Shown one piece after another: positions 1 through 7,384 of a stretch of 10,783 bases of DNA. The notes below the pieces were generated by a model. That model searched no databases and was not told the origin of the DNA. It worked only from the letters and a program-made list of their open reading frames with translations. Source of the DNA: a bacterium (lineage in GTDB: Bacteria; CSSED10-310; JAJRTK01); assembly GCA_024278345.1 (NCBI GenBank), contig JAJRTK010000027.1:1-10783 (forward strand). Direction: 5' to 3'. The translations under genes and the position numbers were made by a program. Within the stretch, counting starts at the first letter, position 1; each line of letters begins with the position of its first letter.

Positions 1-114
1 TAACGCGATGCGTGACCCTTCGAGTCACGCAAACGTGACCCGCCGAGCGGAGCGCGGCGTTGTCCGAAGCCAAGTTTTTTTCCGAGCCATTGTCCCGCCT
101 TGCGTGGATACCCG
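1..114. repeat. Interspersed palindromic repeat, left copy (right-hand part of a composite element)
   Basis: This segment matches 10189-10325 at 111 of 114 positions once one extra 23-nt tandem unit in the right copy is removed. It opens with a perfect 7-bp hairpin (GCGTGAC at 10-16 pairing with GTCACGC at 24-30). A purine/GC stretch and a seven-T run follow, and it ends at GGATACCCG, where the two copies stop matching. That boundary (114 here, 10325 there) defines the right end of the element. The left end is cut by the window. No transposase or other protein gene lies in it, apart from a 21-codon minus-strand frame at 25-90 described separately. Its role is unknown; it could be a non-autonomous mobile palindromic element or a structural RNA. 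The repeat itself is certain; its nature is inference. Confidence 0.9.
25..90 (-). other. 21-codon open frame inside the repeat (copy 1)
   Basis: An ATG at 90 opens a 21-codon frame ending in TGA at 25-27. The product begins MARKKTWLR and is strongly basic. AAGG lies about 8 bases before the ATG, a weak ribosome site. The same 66 bases occur without change at 10236-10301. Perfect conservation is what a recent repeat would show anyway, so it is not proof of translation. It is listed because the frame is identical in both copies and may be annotated as a small hypothetical protein elsewhere. More likely it is simply part of the repeat. Confidence 0.2.
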
Positions 115-186
115 TATCGACCCGTGCCTTTGGCACAAGTTCCCCGCGGCGCCCGACCCTCGCCCAACATTCTCCGGGAAATCTCC

Positions 187-1230
187 ATGAAAGCCGTCGT
201 CGTTCGTGAATTCCAAGCCCGGCCTCTTCTCGAAACCGTTCCCGATCCCATGCCTTCCCCTGGCGGCGTCGTCATTCGTGTGGCCGCCACCGGCCTTTGC
301 CGGAGCGATTGGCATGGCTGGATGGGTCACGACAAAGATGTGACACTTCCCCATGTGCCGGGCCATGAGCTGGCGGGGGTGGTGGAGGAGACAGGCCGGG
401 ATGTCACGGGCTGGCGGCCCGGGGATCGCGTGACCCTGCCCTTCGTCTGTGGTTGTGGAAGCTGCCCGCAGTGTCGATCGGGCAATCAACAGGTGTGCCA
501 CCGGCAGTTCCAGCCCGGGTTCACCCGCTGGGGCTCTTTCGCCGAGCTCGTGGCGGTAGATTACGCCGACGTGAACCTGGTGCGCCTGCCGGCCGAGGTC
601 TCTGACGTAGCGGCGGCGAGTCTGGGCTGCCGCTTCGTCACATCGTTCCGGGCGGTGGTGGACCGGGGGCGCGCCAAGCCTGGGGAATGGGTTGCGGTTC
701 ATGGTTGCGGGGGTGTCGGTCTTTCGGCGGTCATGATCGCCAACGCCCTTGGCGCCAGGGTGGTTGCCATCGATATTACGGATGAGAAGCTGGCACTTGC
801 AAAGACTGTTGGAGCGGAGGTCCTCATCAATGCTTCCGGCGGCCAAAAGGTCGCTCCGGCCATCCGCCAGGCGACGGGAGGCGGAGCCCATCTCTCCCTC
901 GATGCCTTGGGAAGCCCCATCCTGTGCGGCAACTCCATCAGGTGCCTCCGAAAGCGGGGAAGGCACGTGCAGGTGGGCCTGCTGGTGGGCGAGGAAGCAA
1001 ATGCGGCGGTACCCATGGATTTGATCGTTGCCTATGAGCTCGAAATCCTGGGGAGCCACGGAATCCAGGCTCACCGGTACGACGCACTCCTTGGCATGAT
1101 CCGCGCGGGCAGGCTGCGGCCCGATCTCTTGGTGGGCCGGACCATGAGCCTGGAGGAGTCGATCGATCAGTTGGTTCGGATGAACGAGTTTCCGGAAACG
1201 GGGATCCAGGTGATCCATCCGCTCTTCTGA
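187..1230 (+). CDS. Zinc-dependent alcohol dehydrogenase (medium-chain dehydrogenase/reductase)
   Basis: This 347-residue cytoplasmic enzyme should oxidise an alcohol or reduce an aldehyde with NAD(H); the substrate is unknown. The catalytic zinc ligands are visible: Cys38 (in GLCRSD), His60-Glu61 (GHE) and Cys148. The structural zinc lobe has the standard spacing, Cys90-x2-Cys93-x2-Cys96-x7-Cys104. The nucleotide-binding loop GCGGVG is at 173-178, and Asp196 at the end of the next strand favours NAD over NADP. Length is normal for the family. The ATG at 187 gives the usual start (MKAVVV). The frame runs upstream to an ATG-like position at 100, but that would add 29 unconserved-looking residues read from sequence next to the repeat. 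The RBS is weak (GGGA about 8 bases upstream). The gene stands alone on its strand, between the repeat and a convergent transporter gene. Confidence 0.93.
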   Translation: MKAVVVREFQARPLLETVPDPMPSPGGVVIRVAATGLCRSDWHGWMGHDKDVTLPHVPGHELAGVVEETGRDVTGWRPGDRVTLPFVCGCGSCPQCRSGNQQVCHRQFQPGFTRWGSFAELVAVDYADVNLVRLPAEVSDVAAASLGCRFVTSFRAVVDRGRAKPGEWVAVHGCGGVGLSAVMIANALGARVVAIDITDEKLALAKTVGAEVLINASGGQKVAPAIRQATGGGAHLSLDALGSPILCGNSIRCLRKRGRHVQVGLLVGEEANAAVPMDLIVAYELEILGSHGIQAHRYDALLGMIRAGRLRPDLLVGRTMSLEESIDQLVRMNEFPETGIQVIHPLF

Positions 1231-1261
1231 ATCAACCTATTGCGGTGATAAAGGCGACTAG

Positions 1262-1281
1262 CGCATGTCGGCCGACGTGCG
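1262..1281. repeat. Near-perfect 20-nt palindrome between convergent genes
   Basis: The sequence reads the same on both strands except at one pair (T opposite G), with GTCGGCCGAC as its perfect core. It lies 32 bases after the dehydrogenase stop and 110 bases beyond the stop of the convergent transporter gene. There is no T-run on either side, so it is not a classical intrinsic terminator. It could still be a transcript 3'-end structure or a protein-binding site. The rest of 1231-1391 shows nothing recognisable. Confidence 0.45.
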
Positions 1282-1391
1282 ATGGGAGCGGAACACAACC
1301 CAACAAAAGGAAAGCGCTTTGACTCGACTTCCGGGCGCGTGAGCAGGAGCCATTCCAGGGCATTTGGCTGCTTTTTCAGGCCCATGCAATG

Positions 1392-2435
1392 TCAGACGAG
1401 GCCCCGATTTCCCAACTCCTCCTTCACATATGCGTAGTAGATGGGAGCGGCGATGATGCCCGGTATGCCGAAGAGCACTTCCATCACCAGCATGGCCGTC
1501 AGCAGCTCCCAAGCCTCGGCCCGGATCTGGTTCCCGATGATCTTCGCGTTGAGGAAATACTCGAGCTTGTGGATCACGATAAGAAACAGCAGAGACCCCA
1601 TGGCCACGGACGGGGAGACGCTGAGACTCACCACCACGATGACCGTGTTCGACAGAAGATTCCCCACCACCGGCAGCAGCCCCGCCAGAAAAGTGAAAGC
1701 GATGAGCGTCTTGGTCAGGGGAAGAGTGATCCCCAACACCGGCAGAAGGATACCAAGGTAAATCGCGGTCAGCAGACCGTTCACCGCCGCGATCCAGACC
1801 TGCGCAAAGACAACCCGCCTGAAGGCATCGGCCAATTTTTTGACTCGCTGGATGAGGCAACCAGCCAGAGGCTTGTGGGAACGGCCCTCATGGATCTCCC
1901 GCAGCGAGACCATCGCTCCGATGACCATCCCCACGGCCACGTGAGTGACGAAGAGACCCACCGCCTTTCCGGTGTGCTGCAGAACCGTTGCGTGATGCTT
2001 GAGCCACTCGGCCGCAGCCTCTTTCAGGCTCTCCGCCGTGGTGGGAATCCTCTCGGCGAACCAGCCCGGCAACATGCTCTGGGAATCACTTAAAATGTCG
2101 GCCATTTTGTCCAAAAGAACCGGGAGACTGTTGTTGCCGCTCCTGAAAAAGGCAATAAGGCCAAGAACCAACAAGCTCAGGATCCCGACGATGACAATCG
2201 CCAGCACGACCACCGCGGCAATTCGCGCCCGGAAGCCGGTGATACGGCTCAAACGAACGATGGGGATAAGAACGTGGATCAGCTCATAGACAAGCAACCC
2301 AGCCAGGAGCGCCGGCAGTAAATGGCTGAGCAGAATCAGTAAAAGCGCGCCGCCGGCCAGGATCCAGGATGCCATATCGTAACGAGTAGCTGGCGGGAGC
2401 AGTTCGTCGTTTGCCACCATGGAATCTAGCTTCAT
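1392..2435 (-). CDS. AI-2E family transporter (PerM/YdiK-like membrane protein)
   Basis: This integral inner-membrane protein has 347 residues from the chosen ATG. Family members export small molecules or ions: TqsA exports autoinducer-2, and others act as Na+/H+ antiporters. The real substrate cannot be told from sequence. Hydrophobic segments lie at about 22-60 (two helices), 72-98, 155-177, 212-235, 240-272, 277-292 and 308-335, with a soluble stretch at 100-150, which is the family layout. Typical family signatures are seen: LLPVVGNL (253-260), IHKLEYFLNAKIIG (288-301) and the C-terminal FGIPGIIAAPIYYAYVKEEL. The frame extends to an ATG at 2546, but those 37 extra residues are polar and family members usually start about 20 residues before the first helix. 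No start has a good RBS, so 2546 and 2420 remain possible. It is convergent with the dehydrogenase gene and downstream of the DUF2520 gene on the same strand, 348 bases away. Confidence 0.9.
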   Translation of the reverse strand: MKLDSMVANDELLPPATRYDMASWILAGGALLLILLSHLLPALLAGLLVYELIHVLIPIVRLSRITGFRARIAAVVVLAIVIVGILSLLVLGLIAFFRSGNNSLPVLLDKMADILSDSQSMLPGWFAERIPTTAESLKEAAAEWLKHHATVLQHTGKAVGLFVTHVAVGMVIGAMVSLREIHEGRSHKPLAGCLIQRVKKLADAFRRVVFAQVWIAAVNGLLTAIYLGILLPVLGITLPLTKTLIAFTFLAGLLPVVGNLLSNTVIVVVSLSVSPSVAMGSLLFLIVIHKLEYFLNAKIIGNQIRAEAWELLTAMLVMEVLFGIPGIIAAPIYYAYVKEELGNRGLV

Positions 2436-2783
2436 CTTGATTTGGATTCGCCTGCGAAGCGAAGCCACTCCTTTGGCTCGGGAGGCGGGTTCTGAAATTC
2501 GAGTCCACCCAGAATCGCTGGAGCCGAACCAGATGTCAACCTCCATTCAGCGCCGCGAGGTGAGCCTGACCATTCTTTCCACTTACCTGCCATGACTTTG
2601 CGATCCCCTTGTCTTTTCCTTGGGTTGCGTTCCGCAACCGTCGCCTGGCGGCCGCCAAACGCCGGTTGCCTTTTCCGTCAGCGGTCCCGGGCCCTTTCCG
2701 CATTCCCAGTCTGTCCGGCGGATCAGGAGTAGCAACGGGAAGAATGGAATCCGTGGAATCACCAAAAGAACGGCAAGAACTGT
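2436..2783. other. Intergenic stretch with overlapping alternative stem-loops
   Basis: No convincing gene was found here. A minus-strand frame of 83 codons (2536-2787) has poor, repetitive composition and is not called. The notable content is a nested inverted-repeat cluster at 2623-2669. GGTTGCG (2623-2629) pairs perfectly with CGCAACC (2633-2639) around a 3-base loop. GCAACCG (2634-2640) can instead pair with CGGTTGC (2663-2669), enclosing the perfect palindrome TGGCGGCCGCCA (2646-2657). The two foldings share bases and exclude each other. Their place after the DUF2520 stop suggests a transcript-end structure or an attenuator ahead of the transporter gene, but there is no U-run on the minus strand. 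Confidence 0.5.
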
Positions 2784-3686
2784 TCACCGGCCCTCGTCAA
2801 CCGCCATTTTGCCAAACTGCCGGAGCAGCGCCTGGTAAGCCTGTTCGGGAAGTGTTTCTGTCTGCCGCCCCAGGTAGGCCGCGTGGCGTCCCAGAGCTTC
2901 ATAGACTGCCAGAACTTCCTTGTTGCCAAGCTCCCGTATGGCCTGTAGATGCGCTTCCACAACCGGTAGATCTCCCCGCTGGATGGGGCCGGTGAGCGCT
3001 GCGGCGGGACCCAGGCGCGAGATATTCTTCCAGGTCCCCGTCACCAATTCTGAAAGCACTTCCATGGCGGCTGGCTCGTCCAGGCCGCAGGCCTCAAGTA
3101 AGGAGGCCGCCACATCCATCAGGACCACCAGATAGTTGGATGCCACGACGGCCGAGGCGTGGTAAAGAACCTTCCGGTGGGACGGAATTTCCAGTAGGCG
3201 CCCGGCCAGGCGTTTTACGATTTCCCGGAGCAGAGAGCCTCCGGCGCTGTCGGGCTCCAGCGCGTAAAAGATCCCTTCCGCGAGCTCCTGGCCTTTCCGG
3301 GCCACCGCCTGCAAGGGATGGAGGCCACTCACGGGGAAACCCGCCTCCGTCAAGGGCCTCAGATTCTCTACGGAAAGGCATCCGGAGGCATGAACGAAGA
3401 GCGGCTTCCCGTGCCACCTTTCAATTTTGGCTAACTCCGCGGCGACAACCGAAAGCTGGCGATCCGGGACCGTGAGCCAAACCAGGTCCGCCTTTCTCTC
3501 CGCCAAGCCGGAAAGAGTCACCGCTTTCCCCTGTCCCACGAGGGAGCACAGGGATTCCGCGCTCTCCCTCGAGCCCGATACCACCGAGGAAAGCCACCCG
3601 ATCTCCCGCCGAAGCAGAGTCAACGCCAGAGCCGTCCCCATTCGGCCGGCACCCACTATGGCTATCGCAAGCTCCCTCTTCGCCAT
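2784..3686 (-). CDS. Rossmann-like and DUF2520 domain-containing protein
   Basis: This 300-residue cytoplasmic protein is related in architecture to ketopantoate reductase and pyrroline-5-carboxylate reductase. An N-terminal NAD(P)-binding Rossmann fold (about 1-125) is followed by an all-helical DUF2520 domain (about 130-270). The dinucleotide loop GAGRMG is at 12-17. Family-type segments include LVWLTVPD (68-75), HASG (99-102), LHPLQAV (122-128), the helix YHASAVVASNYLV (175-187) and LTGPIQRGD (231-239). The reaction and substrate of this family are not firmly known. The chosen ATG has GGGAG 5 bases upstream and puts the first strand near residue 6, as is usual. An ATG 12 bases earlier (3698) also has a purine-rich site and adds only four residues. 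The gene is divergent from the outer-membrane barrel gene. Confidence 0.9.
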   Translation of the reverse strand: MAKRELAIAIVGAGRMGTALALTLLRREIGWLSSVVSGSRESAESLCSLVGQGKAVTLSGLAERKADLVWLTVPDRQLSVVAAELAKIERWHGKPLFVHASGCLSVENLRPLTEAGFPVSGLHPLQAVARKGQELAEGIFYALEPDSAGGSLLREIVKRLAGRLLEIPSHRKVLYHASAVVASNYLVVLMDVAASLLEACGLDEPAAMEVLSELVTGTWKNISRLGPAAALTGPIQRGDLPVVEAHLQAIRELGNKEVLAVYEALGRHAAYLGRQTETLPEQAYQALLRQFGKMAVDEGR

Positions 3687-3724
3687 CACCTCTCCCATCG
3701 AAATCCCCCTTCTTCACTTACACC

Positions 3725-3731
3725 AAGGAGG
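3725..3731 (+). promoter_or_regulatory. Strong Shine-Dalgarno sequence (AAGGAGG) before a TTG codon
   Basis: AAGGAGG is the best ribosome-binding match in the intergenic region and lies 6 bases before a TTG at 3738 that is in frame with the barrel gene. It argues for a start at 3738. That start would put 60 residues before the hydrophobic core of the signal peptide, which is too long for normal export. Either the protein starts here and has an unusual leader, or the site is coincidental and the start is at 3849 or 3858. Confidence 0.45.
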
Positions 3732-3848
3732 GCCACTTTGGCGAATCGTTTGGTTTCAGGGCAGGATGAGATTTCCGGGATTGTTCTGGCGGCAGTCCAG
3801 CCAAAGACTCCGGCGGGGCGCCGCTCTCTCCTTTTTCCAGGATCGGCT

Positions 3849-5477
3849 ATGGGCGGAATGTCTAGTTTTTCTCCAGTTTTCATTGCCGTGGAGCGTTTTG
3901 GATCTTTTCTGGATCCATCGTTCTTTCGACGCTGCTTTCTTCTTTCCTTCTTTCCCTACCTTGCGGGGCCTGCCATGGCTGGCCCCTCTTCTTCCCAGGT
4001 TGTCATTGAGCAGGTCCCTCTGACGGATGCCCCGGAAGGTTCCGGTGCCCGGAAGATCGACGCCGGCGCCGGCGGAGTTCTCATCCCCGCATTGACCAAG
4101 GGGCGTGCCGAACCTCAGTGGGCACTCTACGACAACGAGGGAAAACGAATCGGCGCCGCTGTCACGGGAAGGATCCTGCCCGTCTCTCCGGGCATCTACA
4201 CCGCCAAAGTAGGCTCCGGAAGCCGGAGCCAGCAACTGGCCGTCAAGATCGAGGTCCGGCAAGGATTCATCAGTCGTGTCCAACCCAATTGGGGCGCCCT
4301 GGTCGTGCATCTGGTCAACGAAGAAGAAACCCCTTTCCGGGGGTTCTACCAGCTTTTCGAGTTCATTTCCCGCGATGCCTATGGCTTTGGCCGAGGCGCC
4401 GAGGAAGAGCTTGGCGAAACCGTGGATACGTGGCTCCTTCCGCCAGGCATCTACAAGCTGGTGGGTCCGCTGGAGACCTACGAAGCCATCCGAAACTTCG
4501 TCACCATCGAGGTCCTGCCCAATCGAGTCATCCATTACGCCATCGTAGCGGACTCCAAGAGTGGGGACTTCCTGGGATCCGGCGTCGTGCCCACTGGCGA
4601 TTTTACCGTCCGAGGCTCCATCACGGGCCGCAGGCCTAGAGTCCAGGTGGGCGGTTTCAAGATCAAGGCTCGCATCGGAGGCGACTTCAGTCAGAGTGCC
4701 TCGGACAATGTTCTGGGACTTGGCGGGAATTCCCTGGGCTTTGGCCTGTTTACCGATTTTAGCGCCAACTACCTCTGGAAAAAACACATCTTCAACCTCT
4801 TTATTGATCTCGAGGGAGGCGTCCGAAAGAATAGTGACGAGAATTTTGTCAGGAAGGTCCGGGACGAGATCAGCATCTCCAGCATATACATCCACCAAAC
4901 TTGGCCCCTGGTGGGGAGGTACGTGCGGTTCCAGGCAACGACCCAGTTCGCCAAGTCCTTCGCCCGCTACGATGATCCCACGGAGATCGTTGTCGATGGC
5001 GTTTCCCAGGGGGAACAGACGAGCCTCCAGCTCTCCGGTTCCTTCGATCCCCTCTTCCTCCAAGAGGGCATGGGCCTCAACTTCCGCCTTTTCAAGAATG
5101 TGTTTGCCGACCTCGACGCCCGCGTGGGCGGCTCTCTCCGACACACCATTTCTTCGGGGTTCCTTGTCCGCAGGGACGATTCCCAAGGAGACGTGGAACT
5201 CTTCGACAGAGTCAGAGGCTCCACCGAGATCGGAGCCGAGCTCGTGCTCCTTGGCGCCGCCAGGTTCGGGCAGATCGCCTCTTACCGAAACTACACCAAT
5301 GCCTTCGTATCGACAGAGAACAAGCTCCGTTTTCGTTCCGATCACATCGTCAGTGTCCGCCTGGTCAAATCCCTCTCCGTGGGCCTTCTTCTAGGTCTCC
5401 GGAAGGACGATACCACGGCCGACAGAATTGGTTTCACCCAGGCCCTGTTCATCCGGGCCTCCAAGCGGGTTTTTTGA
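3849..5477 (+). CDS. Exported outer-membrane beta-barrel protein with N-terminal beta-rich modules
   Basis: The product is not recognised as a named protein. From the ATG at 3849 it has 542 residues. An Arg-Arg followed by a hydrophobic run (RRCFLLSFFPYLAGPAMA) looks like a signal peptide cut just after AMA. Two similar beta-rich modules follow, each with a PPGIY/SPGIY-type turn (ILPVSPGIYTAKV, then WLLPPGIYKLV) leading into a strand pair, reminiscent of PEGA-like or Ig-like surface modules. The second half alternates polar and hydrophobic residues with aromatic girdle positions. It ends in Phe (...IRASKRVF), the usual signal for insertion by the BAM complex. So the second half is probably a barrel of roughly 12-14 strands in the outer membrane, with the modules in the periplasm. 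The start is uncertain: TTG at 3738 has a perfect RBS (579 residues), while ATG 3849 has AGGA at 6 bases and ATG 3858 none. Third-position GC is low before about 3975, favouring a late start. Confidence 0.75.
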   Translation: MGGMSSFSPVFIAVERFGSFLDPSFFRRCFLLSFFPYLAGPAMAGPSSSQVVIEQVPLTDAPEGSGARKIDAGAGGVLIPALTKGRAEPQWALYDNEGKRIGAAVTGRILPVSPGIYTAKVGSGSRSQQLAVKIEVRQGFISRVQPNWGALVVHLVNEEETPFRGFYQLFEFISRDAYGFGRGAEEELGETVDTWLLPPGIYKLVGPLETYEAIRNFVTIEVLPNRVIHYAIVADSKSGDFLGSGVVPTGDFTVRGSITGRRPRVQVGGFKIKARIGGDFSQSASDNVLGLGGNSLGFGLFTDFSANYLWKKHIFNLFIDLEGGVRKNSDENFVRKVRDEISISSIYIHQTWPLVGRYVRFQATTQFAKSFARYDDPTEIVVDGVSQGEQTSLQLSGSFDPLFLQEGMGLNFRLFKNVFADLDARVGGSLRHTISSGFLVRRDDSQGDVELFDRVRGSTEIGAELVLLGAARFGQIASYRNYTNAFVSTENKLRFRSDHIVSVRLVKSLSVGLLLGLRKDDTTADRIGFTQALFIRASKRVF

Positions 5478-5507
5478 ACTGCTCCCCCGCCACGGCAGGG
5501 ATTCCTC

Positions 5508-5575
5508 CACCCGAAACCGACTTTGCCACACCCGAGCCAAACACCCGAAACCGATCTTGCCACACCGCCCCGAAT
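5508..5575. repeat. Two tandem copies of a 34-nt repeat
   Basis: Copies at 5508-5541 and 5542-5575 share CACCCGAAACCGA, a two-base swap, then TTGCCACACC; their last nine or so bases diverge. They lie in the 121-base gap between the convergent ends of the barrel gene (+) and the small membrane-protein gene (-). On the minus strand each copy reads GGTGTGGCAA followed later by GGTTTCGGGTG. This could be a pair of protein-binding sites or a chance local duplication. No terminator hairpin with a T-run is evident in this gap. Confidence 0.6.
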
Positions 5576-5598
5576 GCCCCAAACCCACTCGGCATCCC

Positions 5599-5853
5599 TC
5601 AAAAGAGGTTTACCCAGAATTCCAGCCAATCTCTCCTGCTCTCCGGAAACAGCAAAGACGCGACCAAAACGAATCCGGCCGCCAAGAGAGCCAGCCAACT
5701 CCCGAGCCTGAAAGACCACGGCGGAAGCTTCCCAATCCTCAACGAGGTCCACCCGAACACACTGTTCGACAATCGCTCCGCTCCACCGAAAAAAAGAATC
5801 CAAACGCAGACCAAAAGGCCCAGGAGAAAAAGAACCCAAAGTTCAACTTCCAT
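5599..5853 (-). CDS. Small two-helix membrane protein, unknown function
   Basis: This 84-residue protein has two clear membrane helices: residues 5-22 (LWVLFLLGLLVCVWILFF) and about 51-69 (GSWLALLAAGFVLVASLLF). A polar, basic-leaning linker (23-50) lies between them, and a short Arg-rich amphipathic tail (ESRRDWLEFW) follows. I do not recognise a family. It is taken as real because AAGGAG lies 10 bases before the ATG, both helices have clean boundaries, and it sits 88 bases downstream of the response-regulator gene on the same strand. It is probably the third gene of the kinase-regulator unit. The RBS is partly inside a 7-bp inverted repeat (5860-5888), which could limit translation. It may be a sensor partner, a small effector of the pathway, or unrelated. 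A longer reading of the same frame reaches back into the regulator gene (from 6279), but that part is a shadow. Confidence 0.65.
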   Translation of the reverse strand: MEVELWVLFLLGLLVCVWILFFGGAERLSNSVFGWTSLRIGKLPPWSFRLGSWLALLAAGFVLVASLLFPESRRDWLEFWVNLF

Positions 5854-5859
5854 CGCCAC

Positions 5860-5888
5860 GGAACTCCTTTTCCGAAAACCAGAGTTCC
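5860..5888 (-). promoter_or_regulatory. Inverted repeat overlapping the RBS of the small membrane protein
   Basis: GGAACTC at 5860-5866 and GAGTTCC at 5882-5888 are perfect complements separated by 15 bases. On the minus-strand transcript the second arm contains the GAG of the AAGGAG ribosome site, 6-7 bases before the start codon region. The hairpin could partly hide the site from ribosomes. The inverted repeat is seen directly; its regulatory role is inference. A second short stem (GAGCG 5914-5918 with CGCTC 5927-5931) lies just after the response-regulator stop. Confidence 0.35.
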
Positions 5889-5941
5889 AGGTCCACGCCC
5901 CATCCGTTCGAACGAGCGCCACCGAACGCTCTGGTCGTCCA

Positions 5942-7384
5942 TCACAGATCCAAATCGAGGCGGGCGATCTCCTTGTAAAGCACGCTCCGGTCCAGCTTGA
6001 GGAGCCTGGAAGCCTTGGCCTTGTTCCCTTTGCAGCGACCGATGGCCTCCCTGATATAGAGTCGCTTGAGCCGCTCGATGGCTGGCCGAAGGGCCAGGTC
6101 TCCCAGCACTTCCTCGCTGTAGGGCTCCAACGACTGTTCGATCTTGATATCATCGCAGTCCAGTATTCCACCGCCAGCCAGAATGACCGCGCTTTCCAAA
6201 ACGTTTTCCAGTTCCCGAACATTGCCAGGCCAGTGGTGGGTGTGCAGCTTAGCCATCGCCTGCTTGGTGAGCCCTTCACAAAGGATGCCGTGCCGTTCGT
6301 GGAGCTTCTTCAGGAAGACATCCACCAAAACGTCGATGTCTTCGGGACGTTTCCGAAGTGGCGGCAGCGTCACCTGAATGACATTGATCCTCTGATAGAG
6401 ATCTTCCCGAAACCGACCGTCCCGCACCAGCTTCTTGAGCTCCCGGTTGGTGGCACCCACGATTCGGACATCGACGCGGATTCCCTCGTGCCCGCCCACG
6501 GGAACCACTTCGCGCTCCTGAACCACCCGGAGCAACTTCGCCTGGCAAGCAAGGCTCATTTCTCCCAGCTCGTCCAGAAAGAGCGTGCCGCCGTCGGACT
6601 CCCTGAACAGCCCCTTCCGATCGACACTGGCGCCCGTGAAGGCACCGCGCTTATTCCCAAATAGCTCTGACTCGATAATCTCGGCCGGGATGGCCCCACA
6701 ATTGATGGCCACGAAAGGCTGGTTTGACCGGTTGCTATTGTAGTGGAGCGCCTTGGCCGCCAGCTCTTTGCCCACGCCACTCTCTCCGCACAAGAGGACT
6801 GTCACATTGTAGGGCGCCACCTTCTTCAGCGTCGCGAAGATCTCCCGCATCTCCAGACTTTTCGTTAAAAGCCCCTCGAACTGGTAAAGCCCGGTCACCT
6901 GCTGCCGAAGCTCGTCCCGCTCCCGGGCCACCCGCTGGCTTTCCTGGACAAGCTCCGCGTTCCGCGCTTCCAGCTCCTCTGTCAGCCGCCGGTTTTCCTG
7001 GCGCAAACGGTAGGTGTCCACCGCCTGGGCAACGATCATCCGAAGGTCCGCCGGGTTCCAGGGCTTGGCGATGTACCTGGAAATGTGCCCCCGGTTCACC
7101 GCATCCACAAGGTCATCGATGTCCGAATAGGCCGTGAGCAAGATCCGCTCCGCATCCGGCTGATGCAGAAGTGCCACCTCAAGGAGCTCCACACCGGTCT
7201 TATCAGGCATCCGCTGGTCCGTGAGCACAACGGAAAAAGCCCGTTCCTGGAGGTAATTTTCCGCCTCCTTCGGATCGCTTACCGCCACCAGAGGAAACTC
7301 CCGCTTCAGGCAGAGCTCCACCGTCCGGAGACTGCCGATATCATCGTCCACCAACAGCAAAGGATCGATTTGCGGAAGGGCCAT
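5942..7384 (-). CDS. Sigma-54-dependent response regulator (NtrC/AtoC type)
   Basis: This 480-residue cytoplasmic transcription activator has three domains. The receiver (about 7-120) has the acidic cluster Asp13-15, phospho-acceptor Asp56 (LTDQRMP), Thr84 and Lys107. A helical, charged linker (125-165) is probably a coiled coil for dimerisation. The AAA+ sigma-54-interaction domain (about 172-400) has Walker A GESGVGKE at 200-207, GAFTGA at 247-252 (needed to contact sigma-54), Walker B GGTLFLDE at 265-272, the arginine-finger region GRFREDLY (323-330) and WPGNVREL (385-392). A Fis-type helix-turn-helix lies at about 437-475 (GNKAKASRLLKLDRSVLYKEI). All catalytic motifs are intact. GGGAG 6 bases before the ATG supports the start. 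It follows the histidine kinase gene by 113 bases on the same strand and is very likely its partner. No clear sigma-54 promoter was found in the window, so its targets are unknown. Confidence 0.96.
   Translation of the reverse strand: MALPQIDPLLLVDDDIGSLRTVELCLKREFPLVAVSDPKEAENYLQERAFSVVLTDQRMPDKTGVELLEVALLHQPDAERILLTAYSDIDDLVDAVNRGHISRYIAKPWNPADLRMIVAQAVDTYRLRQENRRLTEELEARNAELVQESQRVARERDELRQQVTGLYQFEGLLTKSLEMREIFATLKKVAPYNVTVLLCGESGVGKELAAKALHYNSNRSNQPFVAINCGAIPAEIIESELFGNKRGAFTGASVDRKGLFRESDGGTLFLDELGEMSLACQAKLLRVVQEREVVPVGGHEGIRVDVRIVGATNRELKKLVRDGRFREDLYQRINVIQVTLPPLRKRPEDIDVLVDVFLKKLHERHGILCEGLTKQAMAKLHTHHWPGNVRELENVLESAVILAGGGILDCDDIKIEQSLEPYSEEVLGDLALRPAIERLKRLYIREAIGRCKGNKAKASRLLKLDRSVLYKEIARLDLDL

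Noticed and set aside
130-146. TGGCAC upstream of the dehydrogenase gene as a sigma-54 promoter
   Set aside because: There is no GC at the required distance for a -12 box; the bases instead form a small GTGCC/GGCAC hairpin.
25-1218. 397-codon minus-strand frame opposite the dehydrogenase
   Set aside because: It is the antisense of a well-supported zinc dehydrogenase and runs on into the repeat; only the last 21 codons are repeat-borne and are discussed separately.
2536-2787. 83-codon minus-strand frame between the DUF2520 and transporter genes
   Set aside because: Low-complexity Arg/Gly/Ala-rich product, no RBS, overlaps the hairpin cluster and the stop region of the DUF2520 gene.
3756-5345. 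529-codon open frame on the minus strand, antisense to the barrel gene
   Set aside because: It mirrors the barrel gene codon for codon, has no recognisable domain, and is rich in Asp/Gly/Glu as expected for the complement of GC-biased codons. The plus-strand reading has a signal peptide and a C-terminal Phe.
5474-6664. 396-codon plus-strand frame opposite the response regulator
   Set aside because: It overlaps an AAA+ domain with intact Walker motifs on the other strand; its own sequence has no signature.
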